A DNA stretch of 64,000 nt from Enoplolaimus lenunculus (Eukaryota > Nematoda > Enoplea > Enoplida > Thoracostomopsidae): the NCBI GenBank assembly GCA_030248215.1, contig JASANG010000945.1, positions 1-64,000 of the forward strand, in the 5' to 3' direction. The notes beneath the pieces are model-generated. The model searched no databases, was not told the DNA's origin, and saw nothing but the letters and a program-made list of their open reading frames with translations. Below are positions 21,533 to 34,608 of the stretch, one piece after another. Position 1 is the first letter of the stretch, and each line of letters begins with the position of its first letter. The position numbers were made by a program, and so were the translations under genes.

Positions 21533-22464
21533 GATTGATCGAAATTATGATTATAGTTACAAAGTTAATGAATGTATCCAGCTCAACAAATAAAAATTGC
21601 AAATATGAAGCACATTTTTCGCTGGGGCAAGGTAAATTGTTATTCTAAGACGTCAAAAACATGGAAATTTTCAAAAATTTGCAATTTGCCAGCAATCAAC
21701 GCAGGAAGCAAGAAAAGTTTAAATCTGAACAAAAAAATCAATATCTGACGATTCTTTGGACAAGAACATGTCTGGAGAATACTGTAATCTACTCAAACGA
21801 TTCGACAAATATACTATTTAGAGACCCCCAGTAGCGAAAAAATTAATCTCCCAATAGTCCAATCAAGGAGTTACAAAAGATTTTGACTGCACTAAAGATG
21901 GTCATATTTGCAGATTTTAAGTGAAATATGCAATTATCCTGCGCTATTCGCGTGCTGTTTTGCTAAATTATCGTAATTTTAAATTTTATTTTATACCACA
22001 TATATTACTTATACGTGTATATGTTTATTTTAGTTATGTAAATGCATTATATATGTGATATGCTTCGTGTGCATTATGGATATATTTATATGTGCGTAAC
22101 TCCTTTGTTTAGCGTTCAAAATTGAATATAAGGGACGCCTTGTAATTTTGACAGCGAAGGTGTCCAATAAGGAATATTTTTAGACTGAAAGGTTTTATAT
22201 TTTAAAAATTGCAGCAAACACTGGACAGTTTGCATTGCGTTGTGCAAATTTGTTTTTATGGTGTAAATTTTTTAAGAAATTTGCTATTTTACAAATTCAC
22301 TTTCTAAACGAATAATAGCAACGACGCAACCAGATTTTTATTTCGAGAGCGAATAAAAAAGTTCAACTTACACATTTTCATAGCAGTACAGGAAGCGAGT
22401 TATTTTTTTGACGCAAGTGGCCAATAAACAGCAAAACTGCCAAAATTATCACTTCAAGCAGGTA

Positions 22465-22560
22465 CGTAGCAGCTCACTATGCTTTGGGGGCGAACATTTT
22501 TCAGGAGGGCATATAAGGGTTTCCGATGGCTTACAAGCTTTAAATTCTCTATAATAGTTG
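22465..22560 (+). repeat. Dispersed CAGGCCCGTAGCC repeat, partial copy
   Basis: GTACGTAGCAGCTCACTATG, GGGGGCGAACATTTTTCAGG, AGGGCATATAAGGGTTTCCG, in family order. Right part absent. Confidence 0.5.
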
Positions 22561-23662
22561 TATAATTTTTTAATTTTAAGCCTTTTAAGTTCAGTATGCG
22601 AATTTAGTTTCTTAATCTGATCCTACACGCACGGAGGCAGAATCTTTAATAAAGCCCATCCTGAAGGTTAGCATTTATTTTTCCTACCACCTTTTTAGAA
22701 GCATCGCCAGCAACAGGTTACCTCCGACTGATTCATCAAATGTTTAAGCACATCTGTAAAAATTAGGCCAAATTCGGGTCATTTTAACACCTTCGAAGAC
22801 AAGCCGCTAGTTTTACGTTGCGTCGTGGACGGAGCCTCGGTGAACGGCGCACGGACCTCGGCGAATCACATGGGACCTATTTCTTAAAAACTACCTTTTT
22901 GTCACCGCCCTCGGACGGTGATGCCTGTGTTCGCTAGCGACAGTCATCAAAAGCTTATGTGTTTTAGATATGAAAACTATTTTGTTGAAAGAATGTGAAC
23001 TAGAATTTTCGACACAGTGTTGTAACTAAAATTTATGAGTATCATTTTCAGGGCAGTCCCGTGGTGGATCTGCCAAAGAGCAGGCTTAGATTCTAGGCTA
23101 CATTTTTCGCGTAGGCTTAGTCTTGAGTGTAGCGAACGAGAAATTATATTAAGTATCATATTGTTTATTACCTAAATTGCTGTTTTGTCATTCTTATTTG
23201 CACCTCAGAGCGCCATTAACAATTTTATTTGCGTCTTATTTCCGTGTTTAGAGTTGCTAATCAAAGTGCTTGCAAGTTTACAACCCTAAAATATTAATTT
23301 AACTTTTTAAGAATGTGTGCTAATTTGCGTATATATACTAATGCTGTCTCTGGTTTATATATGAAACTATCATCAAAACTGGTGGACCGCTGCCCAAAAT
23401 ACAAATGTAGGGCGTTCCAGCTTTAATAATATAGATTACTAATGATTTTAGTATGGTAATAACAGTATAGAAAAATTATATTAATTAAAATTATTTTATC
23501 CTGTGATATTCGCAAATACTATGCTTGTCAATGGTCTATTGCAGTCTCGTGAATACTGTACCGGTAAATCGATAGAGTAAGTTTACAGTTAAACTATTTA
23601 AATTTGGATCATTTTGCACCACGTTTATGTTTATCGCTATAATTAATTTGGCAAATGTAAAG

Positions 23663-23826
23663 ATCAGGGGCGTAACGTATTTCTGTGAGACTGCATCAAA
23701 TCTTAAGGCTTAGACTACTTTTTTGTTTAGGCTTAGACTTAAGCTCGCTCTTTCGTTCAGGCTTTTGCTTAGACTTAGAAATATGCTTATACTACTGTTA
23801 CGGCCCTGTTCTATACATTGACCACT
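23663..23826 (-). mobile_element. MITE family T, copy
   Basis: Opens CAGGGGCGTAACGTATTTCT, passes degenerate TTAGGC units and ends ACTACTGTTACGGCCCTGTT then CTATACATTGACC. This copy shows both family ends. Confidence 0.6.
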
Positions 23827-23898
23827 ATTGTAATGTCTCGGTATTGCGTGCTCCGGCACCGTGCGGTATCAGGCATAGAGCCACCCTAAATGAACATA

Positions 23899-24150
23899 CA
23901 CTGTAAATTACAATGAATTGATTAACCAATTCAGCTTGCGAGTTGGTTATTTCTGATTTAATATCAGTAAACATTAACTCACTCTGAGTTGAGTTGATTC
24001 TCAATCTGAGTTGAGGTGACTGTGGGTGAGTTGATTAATCAGCTCAGAATGAACAGAATCAACTCAAAATTTCGAGTTCTAAAAGTCCTAACTCAGACTG
24101 AGTGCTTCAACTCATTCTGAGTTAAAATCAACTCACTGAAATTTACAGTG
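23899..24150. mobile_element. MITE family C, full copy with TA duplication
   Basis: Left end CACTGTAAATTACAATGAAT and right end TTCAGTGAGTT-complement AACTCACTGAAATTTACAGT plus G are inverted repeats of about 25 bp with few mismatches. TA flanks at 23897-23898 and 24151-24152. The interior is made of repeated AACTCA/GAGTTGA words. 252 bp, mariner-type. Confidence 0.8.
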
Positions 24151-27100
24151 TACTACAATTACATTTTCTTCTGTTTTTACAATTACCCTATCTGTATTCT
24201 TCGAATTGATTCAATTTATTGGCTACAGTTTCATTTTGATGACGTTTTCACGTTTTTTTGTTTCATTTTTAAATTTGAATTCTTTACTAAAATTAATTTA
24301 CGAGTTATTAATTTCGTTAAAAAATTTGCTAACTATGCATAATCGGTGTTTATGGTCAATGAAATACGTAAACTTTTGGTATATTTTGTCAAAATGCCTG
24401 TGGATACATTCAGTCTTATTTTAGAGGGCACAAAAATTAAGGATGCAATGCGGAAGCTCCGTGTGCCATAATTGTTGTGCAGGGAGGCTAAATTTGTTGT
24501 AAACGGGCGCTAAGTATTGTTTGGCTACGGGCCCTAAACTATTAGCGTTGCTAAGCTACGATGGAGGTAGACTAAACAACGCTTTTGTGAATTTACATGT
24601 AATTGGATAGATATATGTTATATAAAGTTTTTGTCCAAGATTTTGATTGGTGGAATCATAAAACAGGAACGTAGCCGGTATTTTGTGTGAAATTAATTCA
24701 ACTAGTGGTCTTTTCTGGGAAACATGTGCTAAATGATAACAAGCAGCCTCTAAAAGCGGCAATAAAGACGGGGCAAACACGAACGTCGTCCCAAAATTTT
24801 GAATGTACATCTTACGCAAAATCCATTGAGGATATAATCATACAATTCGAAAAGTTAACTAGACATTTCACAGTTTGCAAAACTTAAGCAGTACAGCCCA
24901 TCATCAAGTCTGCCATTTGGTAATAAAGTTTGACCAAATACTATCAATAAACAACTTTTAATAGAGACGGCCTCTAGGCACAGTTTCAAACATATTTCCA
25001 AGCTTTTATTAATATGTTCAGCGATTGCAGGGTGTGTTAATTACACCTCTAATCGCAGCCGTTCGGATACTGGAACTGTTCGTTTTCTCCAGACCATTTA
25101 TTTTAAATTTTAGAATTCTATGTCAGCAAAAGTTTCTTTGTCTTTTACCAGGTAACTGGTAAGGTCCCTACCTTACAATGTCCCCCTCAAAAAAATTAAC
25201 ACATGTATAGCATACAGCAAAAATTGCGTTTCATAATAACGTTTGCGAACCCGCCACCACGTCAGAGCATTCTGGATTCGCTGCCGGTCGCTATTATTTA
25301 ACATTTCCTGGCTGCGAGATTGATATTCACAAGTCTTTATCTTAAAATTCCATTGCCATATTATCACACTGTACACCCAGCATGAACCGTGGGAAAACGC
25401 GTCATGGTCGGCCGAGGTGATATAACTTTAGCATGTGTTTAAACGTGAAAAACTTTTAAGAAGGACACTTTTTTCGACAAATTAGTAATTTTTCACTAAA
25501 AAACTTATCTCAAATTTAACAAAAAAGTAAATCGACCTTTTTCAAAATATGTAATCGTCGTTCGTGCTGACCTTCGAGCTGCTATTTCGTCGGGAGGAGA
25601 TGGGTAGAAGGTTGTACCCTTTCTTGGGGACATCTTGGACCGACCCTGGTATCCGAATTTTTTTACTTTAAAGCTGTTAGCAAAATTGTGTTTATCCCGT
25701 TCAGGTTACGTCCATGCGTTCGGTATTAATATTTCGTGGTCGCAGGGTTGATGTTGTTACGCAAAAATCGTGTTTCGTACCAGCAAGTGAAATTATTATA
25801 ATTTTAATTCGTTTTAATTTAAAAAATGATGTTTTAAAATTTGCCGAAATTGTCTGCTTTCAATTTGATTGGATGTGACAGTTTTTAGTTAATTCTTACG
25901 TGGATTACACTTCAGATTTTACCACGATGAATACAGCGGCATATTGTTAAATTATAAGGGCCTCCACACTAAACCTCAGTCTAAACCAAATCTTAAACTT
26001 TTGTCTAAGTTTAAACGTTAGCTAACACATAAGCCTAAACCTATAATGCAGGTGCGTACCCAAGATTTGAAATCATTATTTATATACCCGTCATATAACT
26101 GTTTTTTGTGAGCGAGACTGTAAGCGAGAAAAATTTTTCTTACTCTAGAATTGAACAGGTTATACTAAACACTATTAAACTGCCTTTTTGTCTCACATCT
26201 CCAATAATTTGAGAGATGCATTGTCCATCTTAATCTTGTGTACGCCACTGTTACGCGCGTGCAAGCCCCACAAACGTTGTTTGCGTCGCATGGCAGAGTT
26301 AACCGCCAAAAATATTTCGGTAGTAAAAGAGATTCTATTCGAGCCTAAAACCGAATTTCTGCAATTTCGTATTTTCCATTTCAAGTTTGTAAAAAAATTT
26401 TAATTTCCTAAAAAATGTTATGCTTTTGTTATTGAATCGGCAATAGTCAAAACCCTTTGAAATAGCAAACAGTTTTATGCTCACAACATGCTATTCCAAA
26501 TCGTTACTGAACTAGTAAACGTGGACGCCTTTGTATGGTTTGAGTACTGACTCTGGGCCGTTAGATGCGTAGCCAGGATTTTGGTCCAGGGGAGTACAAC
26601 CAGTTGTAAAAGAAAATTTAATTTACCTCTAGGTTCCACAAGGTTTTTCTAAAGTTTGTAAAATGTGCTGTTTTTATGTCAAGATGTTTAGGATTTAGAC
26701 ACATCCCACCTATTGCTTCCCTTGTATACGTCCTTGGGACCTTTTGTGGTCGCTATTTGAAACCCTTATAAATTTTCAAAAATAAACTCAAAATGAACGA
26801 GGTTCGTTTGCTACGTTTTTGTACAAAAGTCGCTAAATTTTGCACCCCAAAGTTAATTTTATTGAAAATTATATTTTTCAAAGTCTAAGCAGTTTTTTTC
26901 AGTGTTTGCAAAAAAACTTTTCGTTCTCATCGTCGTTTATTCACGCGATAAAGAACGGTGAAAAGTCACAAAACACTGAAAAAAATTGTCTTGACCGTGA
27001 GAAAAACGAAATTTTTTGGGGAAAATTAAAAATATTAATTTCCCATATATATTTTATGTTTTTACATGTATGTTATATATGTACGTATATATGAGAGTGT

Positions 27101-27936
27101 GAATTAACTTAGAAATATTGCTTGGATGAGAAAAGCAAGCAATTGTGCCACTGGATACTTGACACGAAAGAACGGTATTTACTGCTTCTTGGAAACGTTT
27201 GCATAAACAAACTGTTTACGAACTTTTAATATTTATTCTAGAAAAATAAAGTAAAAAATTGTGTGAATTTTACAATTTTAACATTTGTTTTGATTATATA
27301 TATTTTCACATATTTTTTGGTTTCTTTTTTTTTTAAATTCTTCAATCGTAGCCTAATATTTGATCAGGAAATCTACGTTAGTATTTGTGATGTTGACAAC
27401 TGCGTGTGACTTGTTGTATATTATTATTTTGTAAACTTTTTTCTGGTATTCCAATAGACCAGGGTTTGTTTAAATTTTGTGGTTCGCTATTGAACAAATT
27501 AGTGGTCATACTTGATTCATTTCAAACATTAAATTCTAGGTTTTTAGTTTAAAGCAGGCCCGCAAGCACGTGGGTTCTAAGGGATCCATTGACACCTTAA
27601 ATTTTATTTGTGCGATGTCCAAGAACGACTATGTTTAAAAATTTACAATTTCAAACTAAACTTCAATTTGCGGTCTATTTCTAACTAAACTTCGAATGAG
27701 TATGCGTTGTTGGAAACGTGTTCGAACACTTATAATTGAAACCGTGACACTGCCCAGAGCTTGAAATTTTGGGACTAAAGCGTTAAAATTTTGATTTAAA
27801 TTTGTTCCTGTAAGTAATTCTATATTAAAATCCATGAATTTTGCGTGTCTCACTGACTGCTGCCGGCAGAAAAAACAACTATCATTTGCTTAAAATTTAG
27901 TTGAAACCGCACTTAAAATCGTCGTTCCCACCACTG

Positions 27937-28319
27937 TGTGAAATGTGATTTCGCGCTGCCACAATGACCACTGCCACCAATGCTACTTCTGCCAACATAG
28001 CTGAATGCAAAAGGGTTTACAAATACTAAGCGAAATACTGTGATAATTGCTTACACGAGTTAACTGGTCTTAAACGATCCCAAGCAATGTAACATTATTT
28101 TTTTCAACTTATGTTTTATTACATAAATAAAGTTGAAATTACTTGCGCAGCAAAAATAATGTTACATTGCTTGGGATTATTTTATTAAGCGCTGTTAACT
28201 CATGTAAGCAATTATCACGGTATTGCGCTAAGCATTTGTAAATCCTTTTGCATTCAGCTGTTTGCACAAGTTGCATTGGTGGTAGTGATCATTGAGGCAG
28301 CTCGAAATAACATTTCACA
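27937..28319. repeat. Long foldback element, 383 bp
   Basis: The left arm (TGTGAAATGTGATTTCGCGC ... AAGCAATGTAACATTATTTT) and the right arm (AAAATAATGTTACATTGCTT ... GAAATAACATTTCACA) are reverse complements over roughly 170 bp with scattered mismatches, around a short centre near 28110-28150. No outer direct repeat is clear. It may be a foldback MITE or an inverted duplication; transcripts would form long double-stranded RNA. Confidence 0.8.
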
Positions 28320-28910
28320 AAATTTTAGCGAATAAAAACGAAACCGTTCACTTTAAATTTCGGCGTGATTTACAAGTATAATTACTCTGATTTTCACGCA
28401 CAACAGCGTAGTATAAGTAAACAGTAGACACTCTTCAGGCTTTTGAACTTGTTAACTTTTCATTTTGAGCACTTGAAATATCGAACGTAATTCAACGATG
28501 CTTGTTTAAATGCTGGAAACATAAATGTGTGTGAGTTCAGTATTTATGTTTTGTTGATCACGATGGTGTTGTTGAAGTATTTGGAGATTCAGGGGCACAG
28601 AAATACGAAGAATCGGAACTACGGCGGGGCGAAAAAAGGTCGTCACCCTCGTTTATGGACATGCGCGTAAAATTATAAAACTTACCCGAAACTTGTTATC
28701 AGAGTAATTTTTCACTACTAAAAATTGTTCGAATATTTGGCAAACAAGCTGCATAATCTTTTTGATGCAAACTTTAAATTTTGTTCGTGTAATTTTAAAT
28801 TTCTTTGACCATCGAACTGACTTTACACAACAGCCTTGGAATGTGTTGTATTTACGGTATAATTTAGCTAACCTCGTTAAATTAGAACATTTTCTTGTAA
28901 ACATATATAT

Positions 28911-29170
28911 GTCACAGTAAATTTTGACAAATTGAATTTCAATGAGTTGACTGCTTGACTCGGACAGCGAATTAATTATTTGTGGCTATTTCTGAGTTAA
29001 TAACAGTTGTATGAACTGGCTATGAGCTAATTTAATTCCAGATGAGTTGCTCAATGAACTCAGGATAAGGTCAATCAATTCAGAATTCTGAGTTCTGAAA
29101 GACCTGAGGTAGATGATTCAGAACTTAGAATTCTGAAACTATACCAACTCAGAATGAGTTTATATTTTAT
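28911..29170. mobile_element. MITE family C, diverged copy
   Basis: GTCACAGTAAATTTTGACAA at the left, then TATTTCTGAGTTAATAACAG, AATCAATTCAGAATTCTGAG and AACTCAGAATGAGTTTATAT. Same block order as 23899-24150; right terminus worn away. Confidence 0.6.
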
Positions 29171-29750
29171 ATATTTTTAAGACAAACTGGGGCCGTTAAG
29201 TAAAATCTAATATTTATCTAGCAAACATACTATTACACTTGACAGGTACAATGTTGTTTACATAGCTATATTTAGCATTTCTAAATGTTCTAACGTTTAA
29301 ATTAAATTGTTGTTCCGTTATTATGTACTTTGGGAAAATTTCGCAAAGTTGTTGGGAAATTTAGGATTTCAATCGGAATCCGTTTCAATTTGCTTCTGTT
29401 TGAAAAATATTTAATACAGCAGCCAAAAAACGCGCTTCGTTGAATTTAAAATATTTAATAATATTCATTATAACTCCAGCAACAGGTGTATCTTTTAGGT
29501 TTAGAAGCCTACTCTCATAGTTTTTTAGCATTTCTTAAAGTAAAATCTATTTATTGCTGAACCACAGTCCGAGGGTGGCCAGAAGTATCGCCCCAACGGA
29601 GAAACTGATTCTGTCTAGAAACGTTTTAGGTCCGCTTATGAGTTTACTCATGACGGGATATTTCGTCTATTTCGGCTATCAGATTTACCCCCTATCCAGT
29701 TTGTAGCTAGTGAGCATTTATATCTGCCAAGCCCTTTTTCACGGTTACCC

Positions 29751-29828
29751 TTATAGGTGGTTGGCTCTCCCTAGAATTTGCTAGTCATAATTATAGGTGG
29801 TTGGCTGTCCCTAGAATTTGCTAGTCAT
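29751..29828. repeat. 39-bp tandem duplication
   Basis: TTATAGGTGGTTGGCTCTCC...CTAGTCAT occurs twice in a row with one C/G difference (CTCTCC versus CTGTCC). Confidence 0.8.
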
Positions 29829-30829
29829 GACCGACAATTTTGTTTGGGCATAGATCCCACGTAGTCAGGATCTCTAGTTGGCTGCGACCTTTGGTAAACC
29901 GTGTGAAACATTTTGATTCCTTTATAAAAACGCCTACTATATCCGGATAGAAAACTGAAATGTATCAGAATAGTATTACGGTTCCTTGAGGAGTCTCTAC
30001 ACACTACTAGATCCAAGCCGACCAACCCCGGCCTACCCCCCTCATAGTAAGATTTGGTAGTAATGTTTAACACTAAAATAGCGTTAGGCTTCACGTGCGC
30101 TTCAAAGATTTTTCCACTATTATATTGACGCCCCCTTTTAGAAATTTCTAGATACGCCACTGGGTCGAGTCTCTAAAGATCCTTTTGCCTTAAGAACTGA
30201 GCATCCGACGTGTAGTGAGTGGTACTGTATTCCATCTGTCTGTACCCGCTCAAAGTAGTTGCTTTAACTTTTGCGGAACTAAAACTGTTGACAACAAAAA
30301 TTTGACATCACTTAAGCTGGTAATAAGCTTTCTCAAAATCTTAGAAAGAAACAAACCTTTCCTTTCTCACTGACAAAAAATTAAAAAGAAAAAATTTGCG
30401 AATTTTGAAAACAGGAATTGTCGCACTTCGAAAACATCGCCCAGCTGTTGAAACTTATATTTTAAACACATAAAACAAAATAAAGGATTTATGGGAATTT
30501 TTTCAGATTTTGAAATCGTGTCTCTAAAACCGCTTTAATTGTTCAGCTTAAAACTTCTACGACAATTTTTGTAAGCCGTTGATTTTAGTTTTTATTTTCA
30601 TTTTTGTCATATACAAATTGTATTTTGAAGTTTTCACGAAGTTTTCTTAAGAAAAATATACTGTTTCTTTAGAATCAGTTTTTGGAAACGTTTATAACAC
30701 AAGGGTAACTTGCAGAAAAATGCCGTTGACGATTGCTAGAACAATTATTAATGGACTGGTTGTGACAGATATGTCCACTGGCAGATCTAACAAAAGCCGC
30801 CTAGGCCAATGGCGCCTGTACTGGGCTGA

Positions 30830-31065
30830 AATCCACAATTTTATAATTGGATTTCATGCTAAAACTGCGTTTGGCTTCTGGTTCGCTTCAATCGTGTGTC
30901 TATTGGCTATTATTTATCATGCAGCACTTAGGTCATAGTGCTTTCACTGGTATCAAGTCAAAAAGTTTATAATTAAATTTCATGCTAAAATTGCGTTTGG
31001 CTTCTCGCTCGCTTCACTAGCGTTGTTGTTTCGCTATTATTTATCACACGGCGATCGCAAGAATT
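30830..31065. repeat. Imperfect tandem pair, GCGTTTGGCTTCTCGCTCGC repeat
   Basis: Two diverged copies (about 30838-30920 and 30966-31055) share TTTATAATTGGATTTCATGC, AAAACTGCGTTTGGCTTCT, CGCTTCA and GCTATTATTTATCA. Fragments of the same sequence occur near 19265, 44100 and 56244 (reverse). The 72-codon open frame across it is repeat-derived. Confidence 0.55.
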
Positions 31066-31081
31066 TCTGAATTCGTTACTA

Positions 31082-31425
31082 CTGTATTGACCCGAATAAG
31101 AGGGGGTCCCTATTTTGAGTAAAAATCAATAGTCCGTATCCCTAATAAGAGTCCGTAAACGGATAGGGTCCCTAAACCCTAATTAGAGTCCATAAATGTC
31201 AATTAACCCTAACCGTAGCGTATAAATGACTCCAGGACCAAATAATTTATAGACAAATAAACGTATAATTCAACGGATAATTGCAGTACCGGGTATATAT
31301 TAGTAACGAAGGGCGGCGGAGCGTGGGTTAAAAATAAATAACAGTCCGTAACCGAATAACAAAGGGGGTACCCCCTGGAGAGGCCAAATAAATATCGGCC
31401 CCCCCTCTTATTCGGGTTACTACAG
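31082..31425 (+). mobile_element. TA-flanked MITE family A, copy 2
   Basis: Starts CTGTATTGACCCGAATAAGA and ends TTCGGGTTACTACAG with inverted GGGGG/CCCCC blocks. TA directly flanks both ends (31080-31081, 31426-31427). Interior: AATCAATAGTCCGTATCCCT, AAACCCTAATTAGAGTCCAT, AAATAACAGTCCGTAACCGA. 344 bp, no coding capacity. Confidence 0.85.
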
Positions 31426-31848
31426 TAGACACGTCCGCCGCTCGAATCTGACGCCAAGTTCACCATTTACCACAGACAGCAGCCGTGTTCGCCGTGGTAT
31501 TCTTGTAAAATATACGTCTTTTTCGTGGTTTCTTCCGCCGGCTCTGCTTCAATGTTAATATGATTAGTCAAAATTTAAAGATTATTTTGATGGAGTTTTA
31601 AAATGTTCAATTTCAATGATAAAATAATTTTCGAATGATAAATAGTTCCTTCTCGAGCACAGAAATTTAGAGCGACGAGTTCGTAAACTGTGACGGCGTC
31701 TAAAATTTAGAGACGCAAAAGCAGATGTCAGCGACAAATGAAGCGTGTAAGAAAACGCTTTAACACAACGAATTAATCATATTTGTTAAACTTATAAATA
31801 GATTATTCTTATTACATTATATTATGTACAAGGACAGGTCCTTACTCA

Positions 31849-31998
31849 AAGGGGGTGGTTGGGCTCAGCGTCCGTGGGAAAACTTTGGCCTCCCTAGAAA
31901 ATTTTCATCCTTGCTTGTAAGTCAACGGAATGGTTGTATGCCCGTCCTGAAATATTTTTAGCCTGCCTAGCAAGGTGAGCTGGCTACGGTCCTGGTTT
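31849..31998 (-). repeat. Dispersed CAGGCCCGTAGCC repeat, copy
   Basis: GGGGGTGGTTGGGCTCAGCG, CTAGAAAATTTTCATCCTTG, TTGTAAGTCAACGG, CCTAGCAAGGTGAGCTGGCT: family order in reverse orientation. Confidence 0.65.
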
Positions 31999-32050
31999 AG
32001 TAGCTATGTTGTTTTAGTTTTGAGAGCGATGCCAAAGTGTTCACTGATAC

Positions 32051-32279
32051 AAAGAGTGAATAATCGCAAACAAGAGTGTGCAACTGGGCATATTCTGCAT
32101 AGAAAAGAATGTACCTGGCACGCGTTGTGTTTTTGCCATCCACCCTCCCTCATTTACATAGGGTACAACCTGTGCGAACCATGGCACTTTATGTACTTTG
32201 TAGCATACATGCTCCCGGTGGAACATTTTGTACCATGCGGGACCCCAGAGTTGCACACTGTTGTCATTATCCACTCTTG
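32051..32279. mobile_element. CAAGAGTG MITE (family E), 7-bp target duplication
   Basis: The direct repeat CTGATAC lies at 32044-32050 and again at 32280-32286, exact. The ends AAAGAGTGAATAATCGC and ATTATCCACTCTTG are inverted, with an inner inverted pair ACAAGAGTGTGCAACT and AGAGTTGCACACTGTTG. 229 bp, no coding capacity. Confidence 0.8.
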
Positions 32280-32361
32280 CTGATACTAGATAATGTTAAA
32301 GATTTCATAGTTGCACTTTGGAAGTACTCGAACTAGCATCAGTTTTGAAATGTGTCCTATA

Positions 32362-32809
32362 CGGTAATGACCGGAATAAGAGGGGTAGGTATATAATAAA
32401 ACTCTGGGGTTCCTATTTTTAAGTCTAATCAATAAGTCTATTTCCTTAAGTACAATCCTTAAATAGATAGAGTTCAAAATTAGTAATTATTCCACAAACG
32501 CCAATAACAGTAGTAATTAGATTGCTTATACTTGTTTCCTGGACCATATTAAGTTCAGTACAGAATTTGATTTATTGCTTTAAAGTATAGTGTTACCTTT
32601 AGGCATTTCAACATACTCAAGTTTTCAAAGTAAATATTAAAGTAATGAACCTTAGAAATGGCCGATATAAGTAAAACTTGTGTGGTCCAAATAATTGTAA
32701 CTGGATTGAAAAATAAAAAAAACAGTCCAGAACCGAGTAGCGAGGGCGGTATCCTCTGGAGAAGTGAAATAAATACCATGAACCCCCTTGGTTATTCGGA
32801 TCACTACAG
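32362..32809 (+). mobile_element. TA-flanked MITE family A, copy 3
   Basis: Starts CGGTAATGACCGGAATAAGA, ends TTATTCGGATCACTACAG, with TA at 32360-32361 and 32810-32811. 448 bp, more diverged inside than copies 2, 4 and 5. Confidence 0.8.
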
Positions 32810-33148
32810 TAATATGGATTACCTAACGAAAGAGTGGTGGACTGAGGATGTCTGGGCGGTGATGTCAGTACACTCTTTGTGAGCTGAAATTTTTCACAAT
32901 GTTCAACTTGAATTTGAAAATTTAAATTTCGTAAACGCGACATTGAAAAAATGTGTATCATGGCCGAATAATAGTCCAAAACTTAGAAAAATTTTTAACG
33001 TCATACAAACACAATATTCTGATGGAAATTTAGCGAAGAAATTATAATTTGAGTATCTCAATGTGGTATTTAAAATGTAGTTACCACGGCTAACCTGGTA
33101 GAGGGTATACGTCACATTATCACCCTTTGACATTCTCGTGAAAAGTCT

Positions 33149-33263
33149 TCAGGCCTCTTAGAAAAGTTTCGACATCGCTTTTTAAGTCATATGAAAACCT
33201 TGCATGCCTCTACTGAAAATTTTTAGCCCACCTAGCAAGGTGATCTGGGATACGGACCTTGCG
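33149..33263 (-). repeat. Dispersed CAGGCCCGTAGCC repeat, partial copy
   Basis: CTCTTAGAAAAGTTTCGACA, TTTTTAAGTCATATGAAAAC, CCTCTACTGAAAATTTTTAG, CCCACCTAGCAAGGTGATCT; diverged but in family order. Confidence 0.5.
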
Positions 33264-33606
33264 GCTTATTCGTAGATTCCATAGCTTTACTTCGACGACT
33301 TTTCGCTGGAAAACTTAAAGTCGATTTAAGAACCTTTGTTTAGCTTTTTTATTATAATTTTTTAGTTACTTTTTAATGGTTTTTTCATTTTTAAATAAAT
33401 ATTTAACACAAATATATGGAATTAATTTTTTTACTATTGTTAAAGAAAAATAAAATTGTACATTTCGCAAAATGAGGTGTGGAAGATTTGTTTTGAGAAA
33501 CTTAAGAACTTAATCATGTGCCTCGCTTTGAGGTCTTGAGTGAAAATGTGAGTGTAAACGTCTGCAAATTGTGGCGGTAAAGGCATTAAAAATAATGGGA
33601 CTCCAA

Positions 33607-33777
33607 GGGCGGCCCCACGGGGTGCATCAGGGGGTTGTGTCCTCCCAAGTTTGACTGCTGCCCCCCGAAATGGACTTGGTCCAAAAGTAAGCAATCTAGA
33701 ATTGCAATTGTAATGGTCCCCAAAATTATTCGCTGCCCCATCCTCCAACTATATAATTTTCTGCTGACGCCCTTGTC
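33607..33777. mobile_element. MITE with CAAGGGCG ends
   Basis: Left end CAAGGGCGGCCCCACGGG, right end GCTGACGCCCTTG, inverted over the first eight bases. The interior is GC-rich at the left and contains AGAATTGCAATTGTAATGGT, echoed in reverse near 48465-48495. No matching flanks. Confidence 0.5.
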
Positions 33778-34199
33778 AGATTATCGTTTATTTATATATT
33801 CCATGCATTATTCTGCATAAATATATAAGTTAATTACAATTATTTGTCGCGGTGAGTGCCGATTTTTTCATTAGCGAGCGCAGTGAGGAAGAAAATTTTT
33901 GTAACCTTTTTAAGGTATCTTTTATCCGATTGACGACATATCTCAGGAACGGTTATATTCGTTTATTTTCTCGTTGAATACGTCCGCGTTATATTGATTT
34001 AGGAATTAGGGCGCATCTGGAGCTAAAGTCGTCATCTACGTCTTCAATTTGCACGCATGTATGACGCTTGCAACCGTTTTTGTACTTGACTCAAATACGC
34101 TGTTATTAAGCCGTGTGTGATCGTTGCAATATCACATCGTATGTTGAGCGTACCATGTATATATTTTTCAAAAATATGTACTGCTATTTATAAAATCTA

Positions 34200-34319
34200 C
34201 CCTGCAAAAAGCGGTGTGTCAAATTAACTCTTTCCGAAATAGGCTTTTCCGGACTACACAAACTGAGTCAAAATTCGACTTCGTCAGAGTCAAATTCGAC
34301 TCCACCATTTTTTGCAGTG
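34200..34319. mobile_element. Foldback MITE family B, second 120-bp copy
   Basis: CCTGCAAAAAGCGGTGTGTC to CACCATTTTTTGCAGTG, with TA flanking both ends (34198-34199, 34320-34321). Same length as the 17157 copy; middle differs. Confidence 0.85.
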
Positions 34320-34608
34320 TAAATATATACTTGAGACCGAAAGTTTTTAAAAGTAAGGGCCAACCTGGTCCCGAGTCGGCAAACTTTGCGTCAGTTTCAG
34401 TAGGAAATAAAAGCGTGTATTTGCCGTTCGCTGTTGTCAAATTTTGGCAAATTTTCTAGCATGTAACATGAACGCTGTCACACTGCTGGTGCCCCCCTGT
34501 ATGGCTCTGGACTTAAGTTATCACAATTTGGCATGGACTCTAAAGATTTACATTTTTCTATCAACTCAAAATTTTTAACTGTTACGCACGCTCTGTGGTA
34601 CGCAACAC

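Noticed and set aside
30720-30938. 72-codon frame with Trp-rich stretch
   Set aside because: Lies across the imperfect tandem repeat with GCGTTTGGCTTC; the translation follows the repeat.
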